Below are positions 44,516-57,300 of a DNA stretch of 64,000 nucleotides, in pieces. The position numbers were made by a program, and so were the translations under genes. The stretch is taken from NCBI GenBank assembly GCA_024180945.1, contig JAKSGN010000036.1:682001-746000 (forward strand), given 5' to 3'. Origin of the DNA: Macrophomina tecta. Lineage: Eukaryota; Ascomycota; Dothideomycetes; Botryosphaeriales; Botryosphaeriaceae. The notes below the pieces were generated by a model. The model did not search any database and was not told where the DNA came from. It saw nothing but the letters and a program-made list of their open reading frames with translations. The number at the start of each line of letters is the position of its first letter. The first letter of the stretch is position 1.

Positions 44516-46415
44516 GAACGTGCAAGCGCACGGTGGGGCGGGAATGATATGTTACATGCGGAGGACGAAAAGATCTACGTTTGTACATACGGCATGAGAA
44601 AAGTATATAAGCGAGGTGTGAGAAAGGTGGGACATGAAGGAAAAGGGAAAGTAGTGCGAGGGTCGGAGAAAACTTCATGCATAGGGCCAGCGGGCAGGTG
44701 CGGAAGGTGGCACTGCCGGAAATGTATGCAGGGCTTCAAGACAGGGTTTTTGGCGTGAGGTCGATGGGCGTAGTGCGTGTGTGGAGGTGGGCGAAGAGGC
44801 AGCGGAGGGCAGGCTTATATGCTCGTTCTGGGGGTCGGAATGGTTGGATCGTGGCGTTAGGATAGTGAGGTTCTCGAGGATGATTGTACGTGGGCATGAG
44901 AAGGAGCAGATGCAAGGCATTCCAGAGAGTTGTGTGGGTATTAAAGGTAGAAGAGGGCATTTGTTGGAGGGTGGGCAAAGTTGTTGTCGACGGGCAGGGC
45001 ATGAAAAGGGCAAGGGAGGGCGGGCGATGGCGTGGTAGATACGGGTAAGTGCATGCATATCACATACAGGCGACTGTTAGGGATAGTGGGAAGGGGGAAG
45101 GGAAGTTGAGAAGTTTTTGCGACTCGCTGGCGATATGCATGTGCGATGCGCTGGCTCTGTTTGAGGGTTTCAGAGTGTCTTCCTCCTTCTTCCGCCTCTG
45201 TTGACAGAGGACTACGGTGACTGGCTGTGGATCTGCCTGAATGGAGGCAGGATGTGTGCCAAGGAATGTTGGTGGAAAGCCTGTGTGTACGTTGTGCACG
45301 CTCCACTGCTGCCGGGAGTGGTTTGAAGGTAGGTATTCTGGCCGGATAAGAGCTGCATCATGCTTTCTACCCGTGCTGTTAGACATTGCTAGTCGGAATT
45401 TGCGCTCTGATAGGCCGCCTAATATGTATCCCGCCTAGAGGATGTTGCGTAACGTGTGGTTGGTGTGCGGGCGGGAGGGGAGCGGATACGGAAGTACTTT
45501 TGCATTATGCAGATTGACGCCTGCATGTACCGTGAAGGCGACAGAGTTTCCTGGGAGTCGGAATCGAGTTTTCATGCAGTGCTTATGGGCTTGTAGTGCG
45601 CCTGCTTCGGAGGCGTTGTTCTAGACCTGCCCTGCGGGATTATAGAGACAGACAAAGGGCAGTGAATTGAGGGGCTGAATAATCACACGAATGGTATATC
45701 TTCGCATACGGCAAAATTGATCTATTATACTGGAGGGAGTGCACATTTGTCTTGCAACGGGTAGGCATGTAAGCGGGTATGGCGTTTTCTTTCACGTCTG
45801 TTTCTCTTTTCTTTTGATGATGTCCCGGGTTGGTGTCGAAGCTCGGAGACTCATCCCAAAGAGGCTCTAGCTGTATCATGGTGACTCTCTCCCTACTTCC
45901 GTAGCTGGGGAATCCACGGGGGAGTACTGTGAAGTGTATCTGTTCGAAAAGATCGCGATGTGCGGAAAAGCGGTGGGCTCATAAGGACGCACAAGGAGCT
46001 CTGGCGCGCCTATGCGCTTGTCGAAACCTGCGAGGTCGCAGGGGAGAAAAATTGCAGTGGGCCTGTCTAGTAGGACAGCGCAATCTCCATCTCTACCCGC
46101 ATTTGACACCAGACTTGCCACGGCATCCAATACAAGTGCATATATGTATGTCCACATAGACGCGGGTGGTAGAAACCCAAGGCGGTGGGAAGTGATGAGA
46201 AGTACCACGGTAGCTACGCCGGGATTCCGGTACATACAGCGACGGATTGCCCTACTCTTCCCGCCTCGAATGGCTCGATGGTGAAGGACGTTACTAAAGG
46301 CGCCGAATCATGAGGCAAGCGCGCATCGGCCGCTCGTATTGATGCACATGAGACATGCAGGGTCTGGACTCTAATGGCTACAAGCTCAAAGCTCGTGCTG
46401 GCGGAAGGGCGGCTG

Positions 46416-46418
<3 letters not shown>

Positions 46419-46446
<28 letters not shown>
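46419..46446 (+). repeat. (AG)14 microsatellite
   Basis: Perfect dinucleotide repeat of 28 bases in non-coding DNA. Confidence 0.95.
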
Positions 46447-46449
<3 letters not shown>

Positions 46450-49400
46450 CCTGGAGTGTGGAGGGTTGGATGCTGTACTACCAAGGACGGGAAGAAGGCA
46501 TGCGCACATGCTCCAACGCTTGCATCCTCTCGCGGGAAAATTGATCGGCCTCCCTGCCCGCGCCGTTCCGCCTGCCGGGTTTTCCTCCGTATATGCATTC
46601 CTTGCATTATCACTACAGCAAAGGATAGCCTCCCGAGAAACATGAACGCTCACCTACCTCGGTATGTCTGGTGCAAGCGCATGTAGCCCGCCGCGCCCCA
46701 GGGGAAAAAGCAATGAGAAGGAATGGGAAAAGCGGAGCTCCGGAACAGATTGGCAGAAAAAGCAAAGAAAAGGAAAAACGGAGGTCGGCGAGGCGGGAAG
46801 CAAATTAACTGAACCCGCAACGGCTATCACCATGTCCCCGGGTCGTAGAACGGCTCTGGCGCCTCATTCCGGAGCGGAGGGAGTAGGGTGCGTCCAGGAT
46901 CTTATTGGCTGCCGCAGCACGATCGAATCGTCATCGGACATGTCCCTTGCTGTGCCTCATGACGCCTACGTTTCCCCCATCTGTCTGCCGTGCCACTCGG
47001 ACCGAAAATTGCTCTTCTAATAGTCGATGGCCGCCGCGGATGTGAGGCTCAAGAAGCCGTGTCCGCGCGAATTTTTGGGAGGATGGGAGTTCTGGCGTGG
47101 CAGGGATGTGGAGAATCTAAGACGCAGCGCGGGCAACAGGGCAAAAGGTTTTCTTGCAGGGGACCTCTCGATCTCTCGACCCTTAATTGCTTTTTGCGGT
47201 AGGCGATTACCGTTGCGAGATGGGCGGAGGGGGATTGGCGATGCTGCAGGCGTTGTGGGAAGAGCGACGAGGGGCCGCGGCCCACTGAGCTGCGAGAGAT
47301 TTTGTCGGGGCGCCTTGGCTCCATCACTTCCATTACTTCCTCTCGTATTCCATCTATTTTACTTGCTGGAGGGACGAACTCGGAATCGGCAATCATGCAT
47401 CATCTCATGCACGCGCCGCCCAATCTTTGCTAATGTATGGAGAGGGGAAGATGGAGGGGGGGCAACGCACCGGACCGCTGTTGTTGCATCCTTTGCATGT
47501 GCGTATAAAGGCGCTCGACTCCAACCCGCAAAAGGATGCGCGGGCTCCACCGCTTCTGCTGCGGCATCTGGCTGTCATCGCCACATTGTCTTCGACCCTG
47601 GCATGTTGTATCTCCCGCGGGGCAGTGACAGGGCTGCCGCTGAGGGAGGTGAGATCGCACCCTCCCCTGCAACCGTTGCGCCGCGTTCCGATCCTTCCAT
47701 TTTCCTCGCAAAATCCGGAATGGAAGGTCATGACATCGCTATGATGATGGAATCGGTGCACAGGGAGATGAGCACAGGCCCCGTCTCGAGATGGTCTTGA
47801 CAATCGTGCGCAGCGACGCATGCGCGTCCCCAATGCATGCACGCCGCTATGTGCCCCGGTTGGCGGACGAAAGGGAGGGTGGGACGGCGGCAAGCAGCAC
47901 ACGCTATTGGAAGGCTGTTTCTATGGCTGTTAGATGGTGCTGGGTGGGATGGCTGACCGGCGGGCGCAGCCTACTGCGGGTAGGGAGCGGGATGCTGCAG
48001 CTATCCGCCGCCGCGATCTGTTGGGTTCGTTGGCAACTCACTGGTTCTGCTGAGTGGCTATTCGCGTCCGCCTGTTCCGCTCCCTGGTCTCCCTTGTTTT
48101 CTCGCTCATCGGTTCCTGCCCGCCCGTTGGGAAGTCTCCTGGATTTTTGGTTGTTGTTGCTGCATCCACATCACTTGCCTGCTTTGTGCTCCATGCGCTA
48201 CTTGTCTCACCTTCCCATTGCGTCGCCGTGATGCATCAACGGAGACTGGTGTCATCTTCGACACGGAGCGAGGTCTTGTGTGGTATTCCCGGCCGATGTC
48301 GCTTACGAGGTGCTTCAAAGGAAGCCTCCGCGCGTGAAGGAGTGGCACGTGTAGCACGAGAATTCGTCTACGCCGGGGGAATCAAGGGAGTCGTAGTGGA
48401 TGTTTGGATATTCGAGCGGAGACACCCACGAGCAAGAGGTCATTGACAATCGCCGTGGAGAAATAGAAAAGTGTAAGTCGTATGATCTTACCAGGGTAGA
48501 CGGAGATGCACTGCGATAGAGAGGACGGAACACATCTTTGCCGGCGTGTTTTACTCTTCCGAATGACGGAGAAATGCGACTAGTCCTCCTATTCCATGGA
48601 CTTGATGTGTGGATGTCCTGCATGGAAATCAACATCAAATGCTGTGGAAATATCACGGCCGAAACGCCATATCTCCCGAACAAACGAACGAACATCAACA
48701 CGCCGCCAATTATAGAGCCCCTGTCGCTCTTACTCCATCCCTACGGGGAATGCATCTCTGAAGTAGGATCTGAACGATGCAGATCCCGTCTTCCGCTAAT
48801 GGTGCACCGATATGGTTCCGCCACACCATTGCTTCCCAACACTTCGACATTTGGCCTTATGAGACAGACCGTCGCCAGAGAGATCGACTCAGCCGTCGAT
48901 TCCGTATCTTGGGCGGGGAAGCTCAAGCGCAGTCGCCGTAGTGGTCAGAGTTTGACATCAGAAGCTTGCTCGGCCAGTCGAGATGGTGCGCCAATGCTGT
49001 AGTTCGCTCGAAGGGCAATGAGTGACTCAACAAAGTTGGGGGACATACGGTCTGGCAAGGCTGCCATATCGCGCTCTCATCTTTCGATCGAGGCATGTTT
49101 CCATGACTCCCTAGCCTGGAAGACTGTTATTGAGGAAGACAGTGCACCAGGATGGTGAATGGCGAGACACGAAGAACACGTCTCTTCATCTCGTATACGA
49201 TTTCTGAACCATAGGAGATCGCAAGCATTGTGCAGTTGCCAGAGAACGACTTGACACGTCGCATGAGAAGGCTGAGCCCCGACGGGCTTCTGGCCGACGG
49301 GCAACTGCCACCAATACGAAGGGGTGCCGTCCAGTCACGCGGGACATCCATCTCCAATCGACGGACACTTACAGGCAGAATATCCAAACGGCGAGGTGAA

Positions 49401-50694
49401 GAAGGCAATCTCACAGTGATCATCAGCGCTCATCTGGAAAAACATAGCGATCGCTCACCACAATCCTCCTCCCATTCACCCGGCAAAAAAAAAAAGCCCC
49501 GGCGTTGCCCTCATCATCATCGCATCCGCCAAGGCGCACCATATCTCTCCGAGACACAGGGCCACTCCCACAAATAGTGACGGCGTCGGTGTTTCTCTCT
49601 AACAAGCGATCAGCACCGGGAAAGGCTCCCACCAACTGGCAAGTGCAGCCATGGTTGACAAAAGACAAGATAAGAGCGTTGGGCACCCATGCGCTCTAGC
49701 GGCCGTTTCGAAACTACTAAAGAGGTACAGAGAAAACAAAGGTCCCGGACAGTAGATCCGGTCAAGGCTTCAAGCGACCCGCACTAGAGAATATAGCGTG
49801 CAAGAGAAAGCAAGACGACGCGTCGCAAAACAAAACGGCGTACTAGCATTACGAATCAGCCGCTGAGCGGCCCTTCAGCCTGCGTCTGCGTCTGTGTCTG
49901 CGTGTCATGCGTCATTCACCATCAACGTCACTACTCCAGACACTAGTGTTTTGTCGCCAGGTACCCTCTGTTCGTATGCCGTACCCTACATACGAGTTTT
50001 CAGACAGCGCATTATTATGCAGACACTGATAACCCATCAATCCGCAACAGAGAGCACCCCCATCATTCGGGTATTCGGGTTTTTATTTTTATTTTTTTTC
50101 CTCCTGAGCCCTGTGTCAGCATGTCGGGATCTCGGCGGGATGCGCCATGTCTCGGAGAACAGTCACGGTCGTCGTCATTCTTTCGCTCACATGCCAAAGC
50201 ATGTGCCAAAGAAACACAGCGAATGCTTGAATTCGTGGCGTTCTTCTTACCCTTCCTCTCCGCCAGACAGATGCGGTTCAGGGTCAGCAACAAGGGGCTC
50301 GGCCGGTCCGACAGCCAGCCAGCCTCACCATCGGCCACAATATCTTACTCAAGTTTTATGTGTGTACATACATATGCACCTGGTCATGTGCATACTGGGC
50401 CATGGCGTACATTCCCACATACACTGCCATAGTGGCAAGCCTCAACAAAAAATAGGCGATGAAGTATGCCGAAGCTACTATAAAGCCCCATAACTGCAAC
50501 GATAAAAGGCAAAAGGGAAGGCGCAAAAGCTACACCATCCCAACGCCACAAAAGCGAAGAAAGGACAGAAGCGAAAGAGGGAAGGAAAGGAATGATTCCA
50601 AATAATCTTCCAAACAGCCAAACAGCCCGTCCTTGCCCCACAAGCCTGCGGACCTGCCGAGAGAAGGAGAAAAGGCGACAAGCACCAGCTTGGG

Positions 50695-50711
50695 AAAAAA
50701 AAAAAAAAAAA
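50695..50711 (+). repeat. Poly(A) run, 17 bases
   Basis: Uninterrupted A17, opposite polarity to the T runs at 42.7-44.5 kb. Confidence 0.9.
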
Positions 50712-50788
50712 TCTCTTGAACCAAGAAGACGAAAGAAGCTACTGCCATAAACAACACTAACTATAAACCGTTCCAACCCCAACATGGG

Positions 50789-50810
50789 TATATATATATA
50801 TATATATATA
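50789..50810 (+). repeat. (TA)11 microsatellite
   Basis: Perfect dinucleotide repeat of 22 bases. Confidence 0.95.
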
Positions 50811-51085
50811 TCTCCGCCTCCCTTTCTCTTATGCCGGGTACTGCGGCGCAGCGATGCGGCAGCCGGTGGTTACTAGTCAAAACGGATAGCGGACCGAAAA
50901 AAACAAAACAAAAAGAATGACGGCCAGCGAGGAGCACGTCTGAGGCTTGCACCCTCCCGCCCCTCCTTCCCCGCTCTTTCCGGCCACTAGAGCAAAGGAC
51001 GCAAGTCCGGATAACGCGTCGTCCCCTTTGCCGAGCCGTCATAGGAAGCCGCGTACTAGCAACAGCACAGCCCAGCAGAAATGGC

Positions 51086-51086
51086 A

Positions 51087-51125
<39 letters not shown>

Positions 51126-51132
51126 AAAAAGG
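51086..51132 (+). repeat. A/G homopurine tract
   Basis: A18 followed by AAAAG-type units and A10; entirely purine for 47 bases. Confidence 0.9.
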
Positions 51133-51318
51133 CTACGGCTGAGAGATCCCAACGCATGACCAGTTACCTGCCCCTTTCAGGCAAGGCAAGCAAGCGAGCA
51201 AGTCAGAAAAGCTGAGCGAAGGCGTGCATATGTGCATCCCTGTCACGGATGAAAGGCAGGCGGGCGTCCCTCATCTAGACCAACAGGGCATGGTGCTCAT
51301 GACTCTGGGTTGGACCAC

Positions 51319-51328
51319 TTTTTTTTGT

Positions 51329-51361
<33 letters not shown>

Positions 51362-51362
51362 A
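51319..51362 (+). repeat. T8-GT-A20 tract followed by purines
   Basis: A short T run, two other bases and A20 allow a small A/T hairpin; continues as A/G to 51362. Confidence 0.85.
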
Positions 51363-54324
51363 TTCACCTCTTCAGTTTTTCTTTTTACTACCACCGTTGC
51401 ATTAAGAAGGAGAAAGAAGGCTCTGCGGATGCGCGCGATTGATGATCCTCCTACCATCTACCTTGGATCGCTTGCATGATAGCCGCCCGCCGCTGCTTCG
51501 GGCGCCATGCTTTGCTGGACGATATACTTTATTGCTTTGCCTCAGCCTTTATCGAATGGAAAGGATATTGTAGGGAGAAGGGAGGAGGCGACCAAGGCTC
51601 TGAGTCTTCAGGAGAGCAAAGCCACAACGGCTGAAAGAGCCCAAAGGTGGCCTCAAAGTGTGATAAGGTTTTCTCCCTCCTCAAAGTGGGTAGCTGTGGA
51701 GCACGTAGAATGTTTGAGGTGAGAGAAACGGGAAAGAGACGGAAAGAGAAAAGGTAGGGAATAAGGCAGTACGTAGGAGAAGGTTGCGGTAGTATTGCCG
51801 GGAAGGCGCAGCTAAAGGTGAGACGATCTAAAATCTTGCATGCCGTATTCCCACCGAGATGGTAGGCGAAAGGTAGATGCAGGGCCCTCCGGACGACAGA
51901 TCGTGTCTTTGCTCCGGTGCCCGTCCGATTGGGCCGGCCGCGCCGTTTCCTGACGGGCGGGCGGTGTCAGGATGCGCTACGCGTAAGGTAAGAGGACGAG
52001 GGTCAGGGTTAGTGTTGGTTGCCCAAAATGGGTAGTTTAGTGTGCTTCAGAATAAAGAAGGGATCCTTCCTGTAGGGCGGTGGATGTGGAGCCATCTGCA
52101 TACCCCGGAGGTGCGAGAACGGCCACTTGGTGAAGTGCCGTCGGCAGACCGGTTAAGTACGCGCGGGAAGGATTCGGGGATCTAGTGTTTTAGGTATTTT
52201 GAGGACTCACAAGAGGCTGGTATTGTCTACTGTAGGTGGCGAATATGGCAATGGTGTGAGTCTCGAGCTTCCGGTCGTCGCCTTGCTGCCACTGCCTCAA
52301 TGCGCGGGATATACAGCCACCGAGATTTGATGGATGTGAGACTCCGGGTCCTGTTGTGTACAGCCGGTCAAGGAGTAGGTGCCGCCTGATTCTGGGCTTA
52401 GGAAGAGCGGCTCGGCGGAAATCTGTTCTATGTGTGAGCGAATTGGGACACAATGACAGAAACAAGCCGTCATGTCTGGACGATCTGAGATAGCGCCCGC
52501 CAAAAGCGCATGTGGAGATGCAGATACACTACTCATGTTGCCCGGTCAGAGATGGCGTGGCATACATCATCCAGCATCTAGAATGACCTGATCGGAACCC
52601 GCGCCGTGGGCCGGGCCTGAGGTATGTCCGTTTTGGCAACTCTGGCTGGCTGCTTGCGATTCAGGGAGCGGCGAGGCGGCACATACAGATGCTACGTCCC
52701 TTGCAGCATCTGCAGGATCTACAACAAGCCATTCGGAGCAACTTCCGATGTTCGCCCTGCCATTTTCTTGCCATATGTTCTGCCGCTGACGCTCTTCAGG
52801 GCCGAATTGTGCTCGAAGGAGGTTGAAGCAGATCGCTCGGCTATCGGTCCAGCGGTGCCGTCGCGGCACCAGGGTAGCTCAGCCCGCCGCCGGGTCGCCC
52901 GTCCCGCCATCGTCCCCGAACGATGCACTGGCAGAGATGTGGGCCATGTACGTGAGGTGGACCCCAAGCTGAACTATCCACCGTGGTAAAGCACTGTCGA
53001 ATAGGTACGTGCCTGGATGCTCGAAATAGAAGGGGGCGATGCACAAGCGCGTGCAGCAAGATCTCAACGTTTTAGATATATTGCGCTCGAAGCGATAAAT
53101 TAATCTCCAGGCCTGGACCCTGCTAGAGATCAGCGCAAATCAACAGCTGTGAGAGCTGAGTCAAAGTAATTGATAGGTGGGGGTTTAGAGTGCAAAGCGC
53201 TGAACAACCCGATGTGCCGACCGGGGATACGAAATATGTGATGAACGCTGTGGCCATAAACTTCAGTCAGCGAGTGGGGGAAGGAAAATGACGGGGCGAG
53301 ACAAAAAGCAGCCAGGGAGGGTTCGAGCTTCTAGATGCAGCGGGAACAAGACAGCTGGCCGACTTCCGATATCTCGAGGCTGAACTGCGGACTCTCGACC
53401 TTGACAGGGTGAGCTATTGGGAACATGGGATGGGGTTTTTTTCTCCACCTCAGCGCAGGGACAAGCCCATCTGCAATGAACCTGCATCTCAGAACCTTTT
53501 TTCCGGTGCCCACCCCCCCCTGATAAGATTCCCCGGAACCCCCGACCCTGCCTACCCGAGAGGACAGAACAATAAATAACTTTGTCACAGGTTCCGGTGC
53601 TTCAAGTGTACTGGGAAAAATCCAGCCGTCTGTTCTGCGCTAACCCATTGCGCAATATAGTGGAGGACCGTTGAGATGAGACGCGCGAAAGATGGCAGCC
53701 GCAGCACATACCACATGCGACGTAATGTCGAGCTCTGCCTCCATGTCCAACACCTTCAACAGTACCACTTTGCTTTTTCTCTGTGTCTAGCATTGGAATG
53801 GTCTCGCTGTCCTTCGGCTCGCGATCCGGCTTGTCGCCGGTAGCTAGTCTAAGTCGCCAGCGGCATGCGCACCGGGGCAGAGGCACCTAAGCAGTTAACC
53901 TTAAAACAACCAGAGCGCTGTGAGCCGAGGACGCAACAGCCACACGACACGAGGCCTGTTCGGGAAATGGTAGGGCAGCTTCGGTGTGCGCGATGGGATG
54001 GCCCAGTGCGGCGGCCTGGCCCTCGACGACATGTGGGCCCGTGAAAGGGAACGAAGCAGAAGCGCTCGGGCTCGGGAGGGGCTGTTCGGGGTGGACTCCG
54101 CAAAGCGTCTGCTGGACAGCTGGCGCAGGCGAGGACAGGCCTGGGTAGCAGCCCAAGGTCGGCTGCTTGCGCAAAAGCTTGGACGGTTGAGTTATGGGGG
54201 CCACAAGCCTCTAAACAGAGCGACGGGCAATGGAAGCACCAGCTAGCGCACAGCTTGACTCGTGCAAAGCGGACGCGAAGGGGATAGCGAGTCGTGGGTC
54301 AGAGGGCAATGAAAATTGTGGGGA

Positions 54325-54326
<2 letters not shown>

Positions 54327-54366
<40 letters not shown>

Positions 54367-54372
54367 GTGTGT
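54327..54372 (+). repeat. (GT)n microsatellite
   Basis: (GT)17 followed after one GC by five more GT units. Confidence 0.95.
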
Positions 54373-57300
54373 TTGCTACTCCAACTCATCTCTCGTCCAT
54401 TGCCTTTCGGGGCGACTATCACCATTGAGGGGTTGGTGGCCTGGTCGCGAAGGGAGGCGAGAGACTATAGGTGACGGCGCTTCAGTGGTGGAAATTCCGC
54501 AGTAAATTGAACGCGGGGCGCTCAAAGGAGGTGTGCTGGATGTAGCTTAGTTTTGCGAGACGGGCATGAGATGAGCGATGGCTCTGGGCTCAACACCAGC
54601 AAAGCAGGTTGGACCGTGATTAGGGTGAGTGATGCCTGAGTAGCAAGCGAGGCAGGGCGTGTGGCCAGTCGGCGGGTGGGGCAGCTGGAAAAGACGCGTC
54701 TTCTAGAAGTCCTCTGTGCTTGGCGTCATCGTCAAGGGGCGAGCGAGCAGGCGGTTGCGGGCTGCGATTGGAGCAGGGCGCGAAATGATGAAGCGAGCGA
54801 CGCGGTCAGCAGCATTCCGCACGTGCGCGTGCAGGAGACAGCGCCGATACGAGGGCGGGCGCGATGAGATGAGGCAAACGATGCAGAGCGTCATCGCCAG
54901 CCCGACCGTCGGACGCGGTGAGCAGCGCAAGGTGGAGCAATGAGGCCGCTGGTGGGTTCCCGGGGCCAGCAGCTGTTGGCGGCGGCGGCAGCGGCGCATG
55001 AAACGCACAACATCCTCGCACGCACTCACTGCTCCTGGCTTGGGCTGTGGCTCAGCAGCGCGGGGACGGGGACGGGGAACGGGGACGGGGATTCCACAGC
55101 GCGAAGGCCAAGCGCGAGCACCGCACGCTCTGACTGTGCTTTCTTTTCCCATCGGGCGGCAGAGATTTGCGAGCATCACTGACTCGCGCCCCCGGTCATG
55201 ATCTGCAGGAGCTCTGTCATGTTTAGAGGCAGCTCTGCGAGGCCCGGGCAAGCTTGTGGTGCTTGCTTGCGCAAGTGCTGGCGGCGCTTGCGATGCATGA
55301 CATGGATTGGCCAGATGGAAAGGGTGTCCATGATAGCTCCATTCCAGCAGAATGAATGATCGGCAGCGGCCGCGCTCGGCGGAGGGTTCCTGCCGCGCAC
55401 AGGAAACGTCGAGCCCGCCAGCATGGCCGAGCATCATCATTCTTGCCCATCCTGCGCTGCCCGGGCCTCGACCCTCACCACCGAGACTGGCGCTGGCACT
55501 GGCACCATCCATGGGAGCCGAGCCCTGCCGGTGCGAGGCATTCTCAGCCAGCGGCCGGCAGCTGCCAGCTTCTCTCAGTCCTCGGGGGTCGTGTCCGTGG
55601 GAGACAGGCGCCGCCGCGTGAAGTCACTTAGCGGCTGATGGGCCTGCCTGTGTGACCGATTACCGTACTGCAAAACGCCCGGAGGCTTGCGCCCGCCCGA
55701 CTCCCGGCTCCAGCCGATCAAGATCTGCGATGATCACTGCTCCATTCACTGTAGTCTCTTGCGCGCCACGCAGCAGTGGCTGTCGGCCTCACGCGTATAG
55801 GACTAGCCAGCTCAGCCAACGCCATTGATGCTATTCTCGTGGTGCCCGCAATCTGCACTGTCGCATGCTATTGCGATAACACGGCAGCTCAGCCAGAGCG
55901 ATTCGTTCGACCGCAGGGGGGAGTGCGTCCAGACTCGCCCCGCCGTCCTGTTCGGGAGAACGCTACAGCCCTCCTCTGCTCGCGCGTTGGCCGCCCTGGT
56001 TTTGCATGTCAACCAGAGCCAACGGATTGTAGTCATTTGCTCAGTCAGAGAAGCGGGCCGTGGCTGAAGCGTGCAAGGGTTAACGGTGTTCGCACCACTG
56101 CACACCCCACGCTGGCGTAAGGAGGGGCGCCGTGGAAGGGCGCGCAGGAGTCACGGAAAGCTACCTGACTGGTCAAACACTCGAACAGATGCGTCGCACG
56201 GCAGAAAGCGACAACCCAGTAGCAAGCGGCAACGTCTGTCGGCGGGCATCTGCAGGAGGCGTTTCCAGCTTGCTTGAGTAACGCTGGGTCGGAGGTCGAG
56301 GTCTTTTTCTACTCCCTTTCGATGCGGGCTTGCTGCACGCGAGATGCAGCGATCGATGGTAGCGGGCCCAGGCACACATGCAGCAGCCATCACACACCGC
56401 TCGGGCAGAGAATCGTGGAGTGCGTCAGCGGGAGAGGCGGGAGAAGTGGGCCCTGCAGCGTTGAGCACACAGGAGAACCGCCATTGGCGGCGTTCTGAGA
56501 GGGAGAGGGCGCTGCGCACCCGATTCGTCGACAGCACCGCGACAGCAGAAACGGTATTAATCGCCTCAGAAACCCCTGGAATCCGGCTCTCTTTTTCCCG
56601 TCCTCAGCTGCAAACGCGGTTTTCAAAGCTTTGTGCGCTTTGCGGGATGCATCAGCAGTATCCAAGGAGGCGGGAGGGCGGCGACGAAAGGCAGCTGTCC
56701 CGGGGTTATGTCTCTACTCTCTGTGTACGAGTGTGCGCTTCAGTACTCCTTCAGTCGCACCGCGACGAAACGCACATGTGAGTGAGATTCAGGTTCAGAT
56801 CCAGATCCCAGTAGATCTGACGGTCACACTAGATTCCCGAGCGGCCGAAAACTGAGATCATGGACGATCCCCGCAGCCCGGACCTGCCAGCTGGGATCGT
56901 TTATTGCTTAGGGGCGCTGATTGGCCCAATATTCTGCCCCACCATGTGCACGATGCAGCACCGCTGTGCGGCCGTCCAAAGGGAGGCTATCCGCGGCCGC
57001 CTTATCCACAGCAGTCGCGAACTCCTTTGTCGCCATGTGGGTTCGCACTCCTGCCACGCTGGCGGAGAATAAGTTGAGCCGGTATGGCGACAGGGGCCGC
57101 AGGCGATTCGGCTCATCGTCTGCTCGCGCTGGCGGGTAGACGACGGTGGAGCCTAAACAAGCGCTTCATGCGCAACTGGTCGATCGCTGCTTGGGCGCTC
57201 CCCGGACTTGGCTGCCCAAAAAAGCTAGCGCGTATCGACTATCCGCCTGGCGATCTGCCTGGTTGCTGCGGTTGGTCCCCTGGATGGCAGTCGACATGAC

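Larger units (their letters stand above)
42111..46300. other. Gene-free stretch, pyrimidine-rich then purine-rich
   Basis: After the transferase stop, the plus strand is C/T-rich to about 44.5 kb with T runs (T16 at 42767, T20 at 43300, T21 at 44495). From 44.5 to about 45.5 kb it turns G/A-rich. The 243-codon frame at 44027-44758 is composed of translated homopolymer and has no family motif. A long 3' UTR plus a noncoding transcript leader would fit; no protein gene is supported. Confidence 0.5.
46301..54200. other. Gene-free stretch with homopolymers and microsatellites
   Basis: Contains (AG)14, (TA)11, several A runs (A11 at 49485, A17 at 50695, an A/G tract at 51086-51132, A20 at 51329). 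All frames, including the 257-codon one at 47027-47800, shift composition along their length and lack family motifs. No RNA gene was recognised. Confidence 0.45.

Noticed and set aside
44027..44758. 243-codon frame with hydrophobic segments that look like membrane spans
   Set aside because: The hydrophobic parts are translated T runs (poly-Phe) in C/T-rich DNA; no family likeness.
47027..47800. 257-codon plus-strand frame
   Set aside because: No motif or consistent composition, and no promoter or splice support.
54703..55512. 269-codon minus-strand frame
   Set aside because: Lies in GC-rich DNA where stops are rare; shifting composition, no motif, and competing frames of similar size on the other strand.
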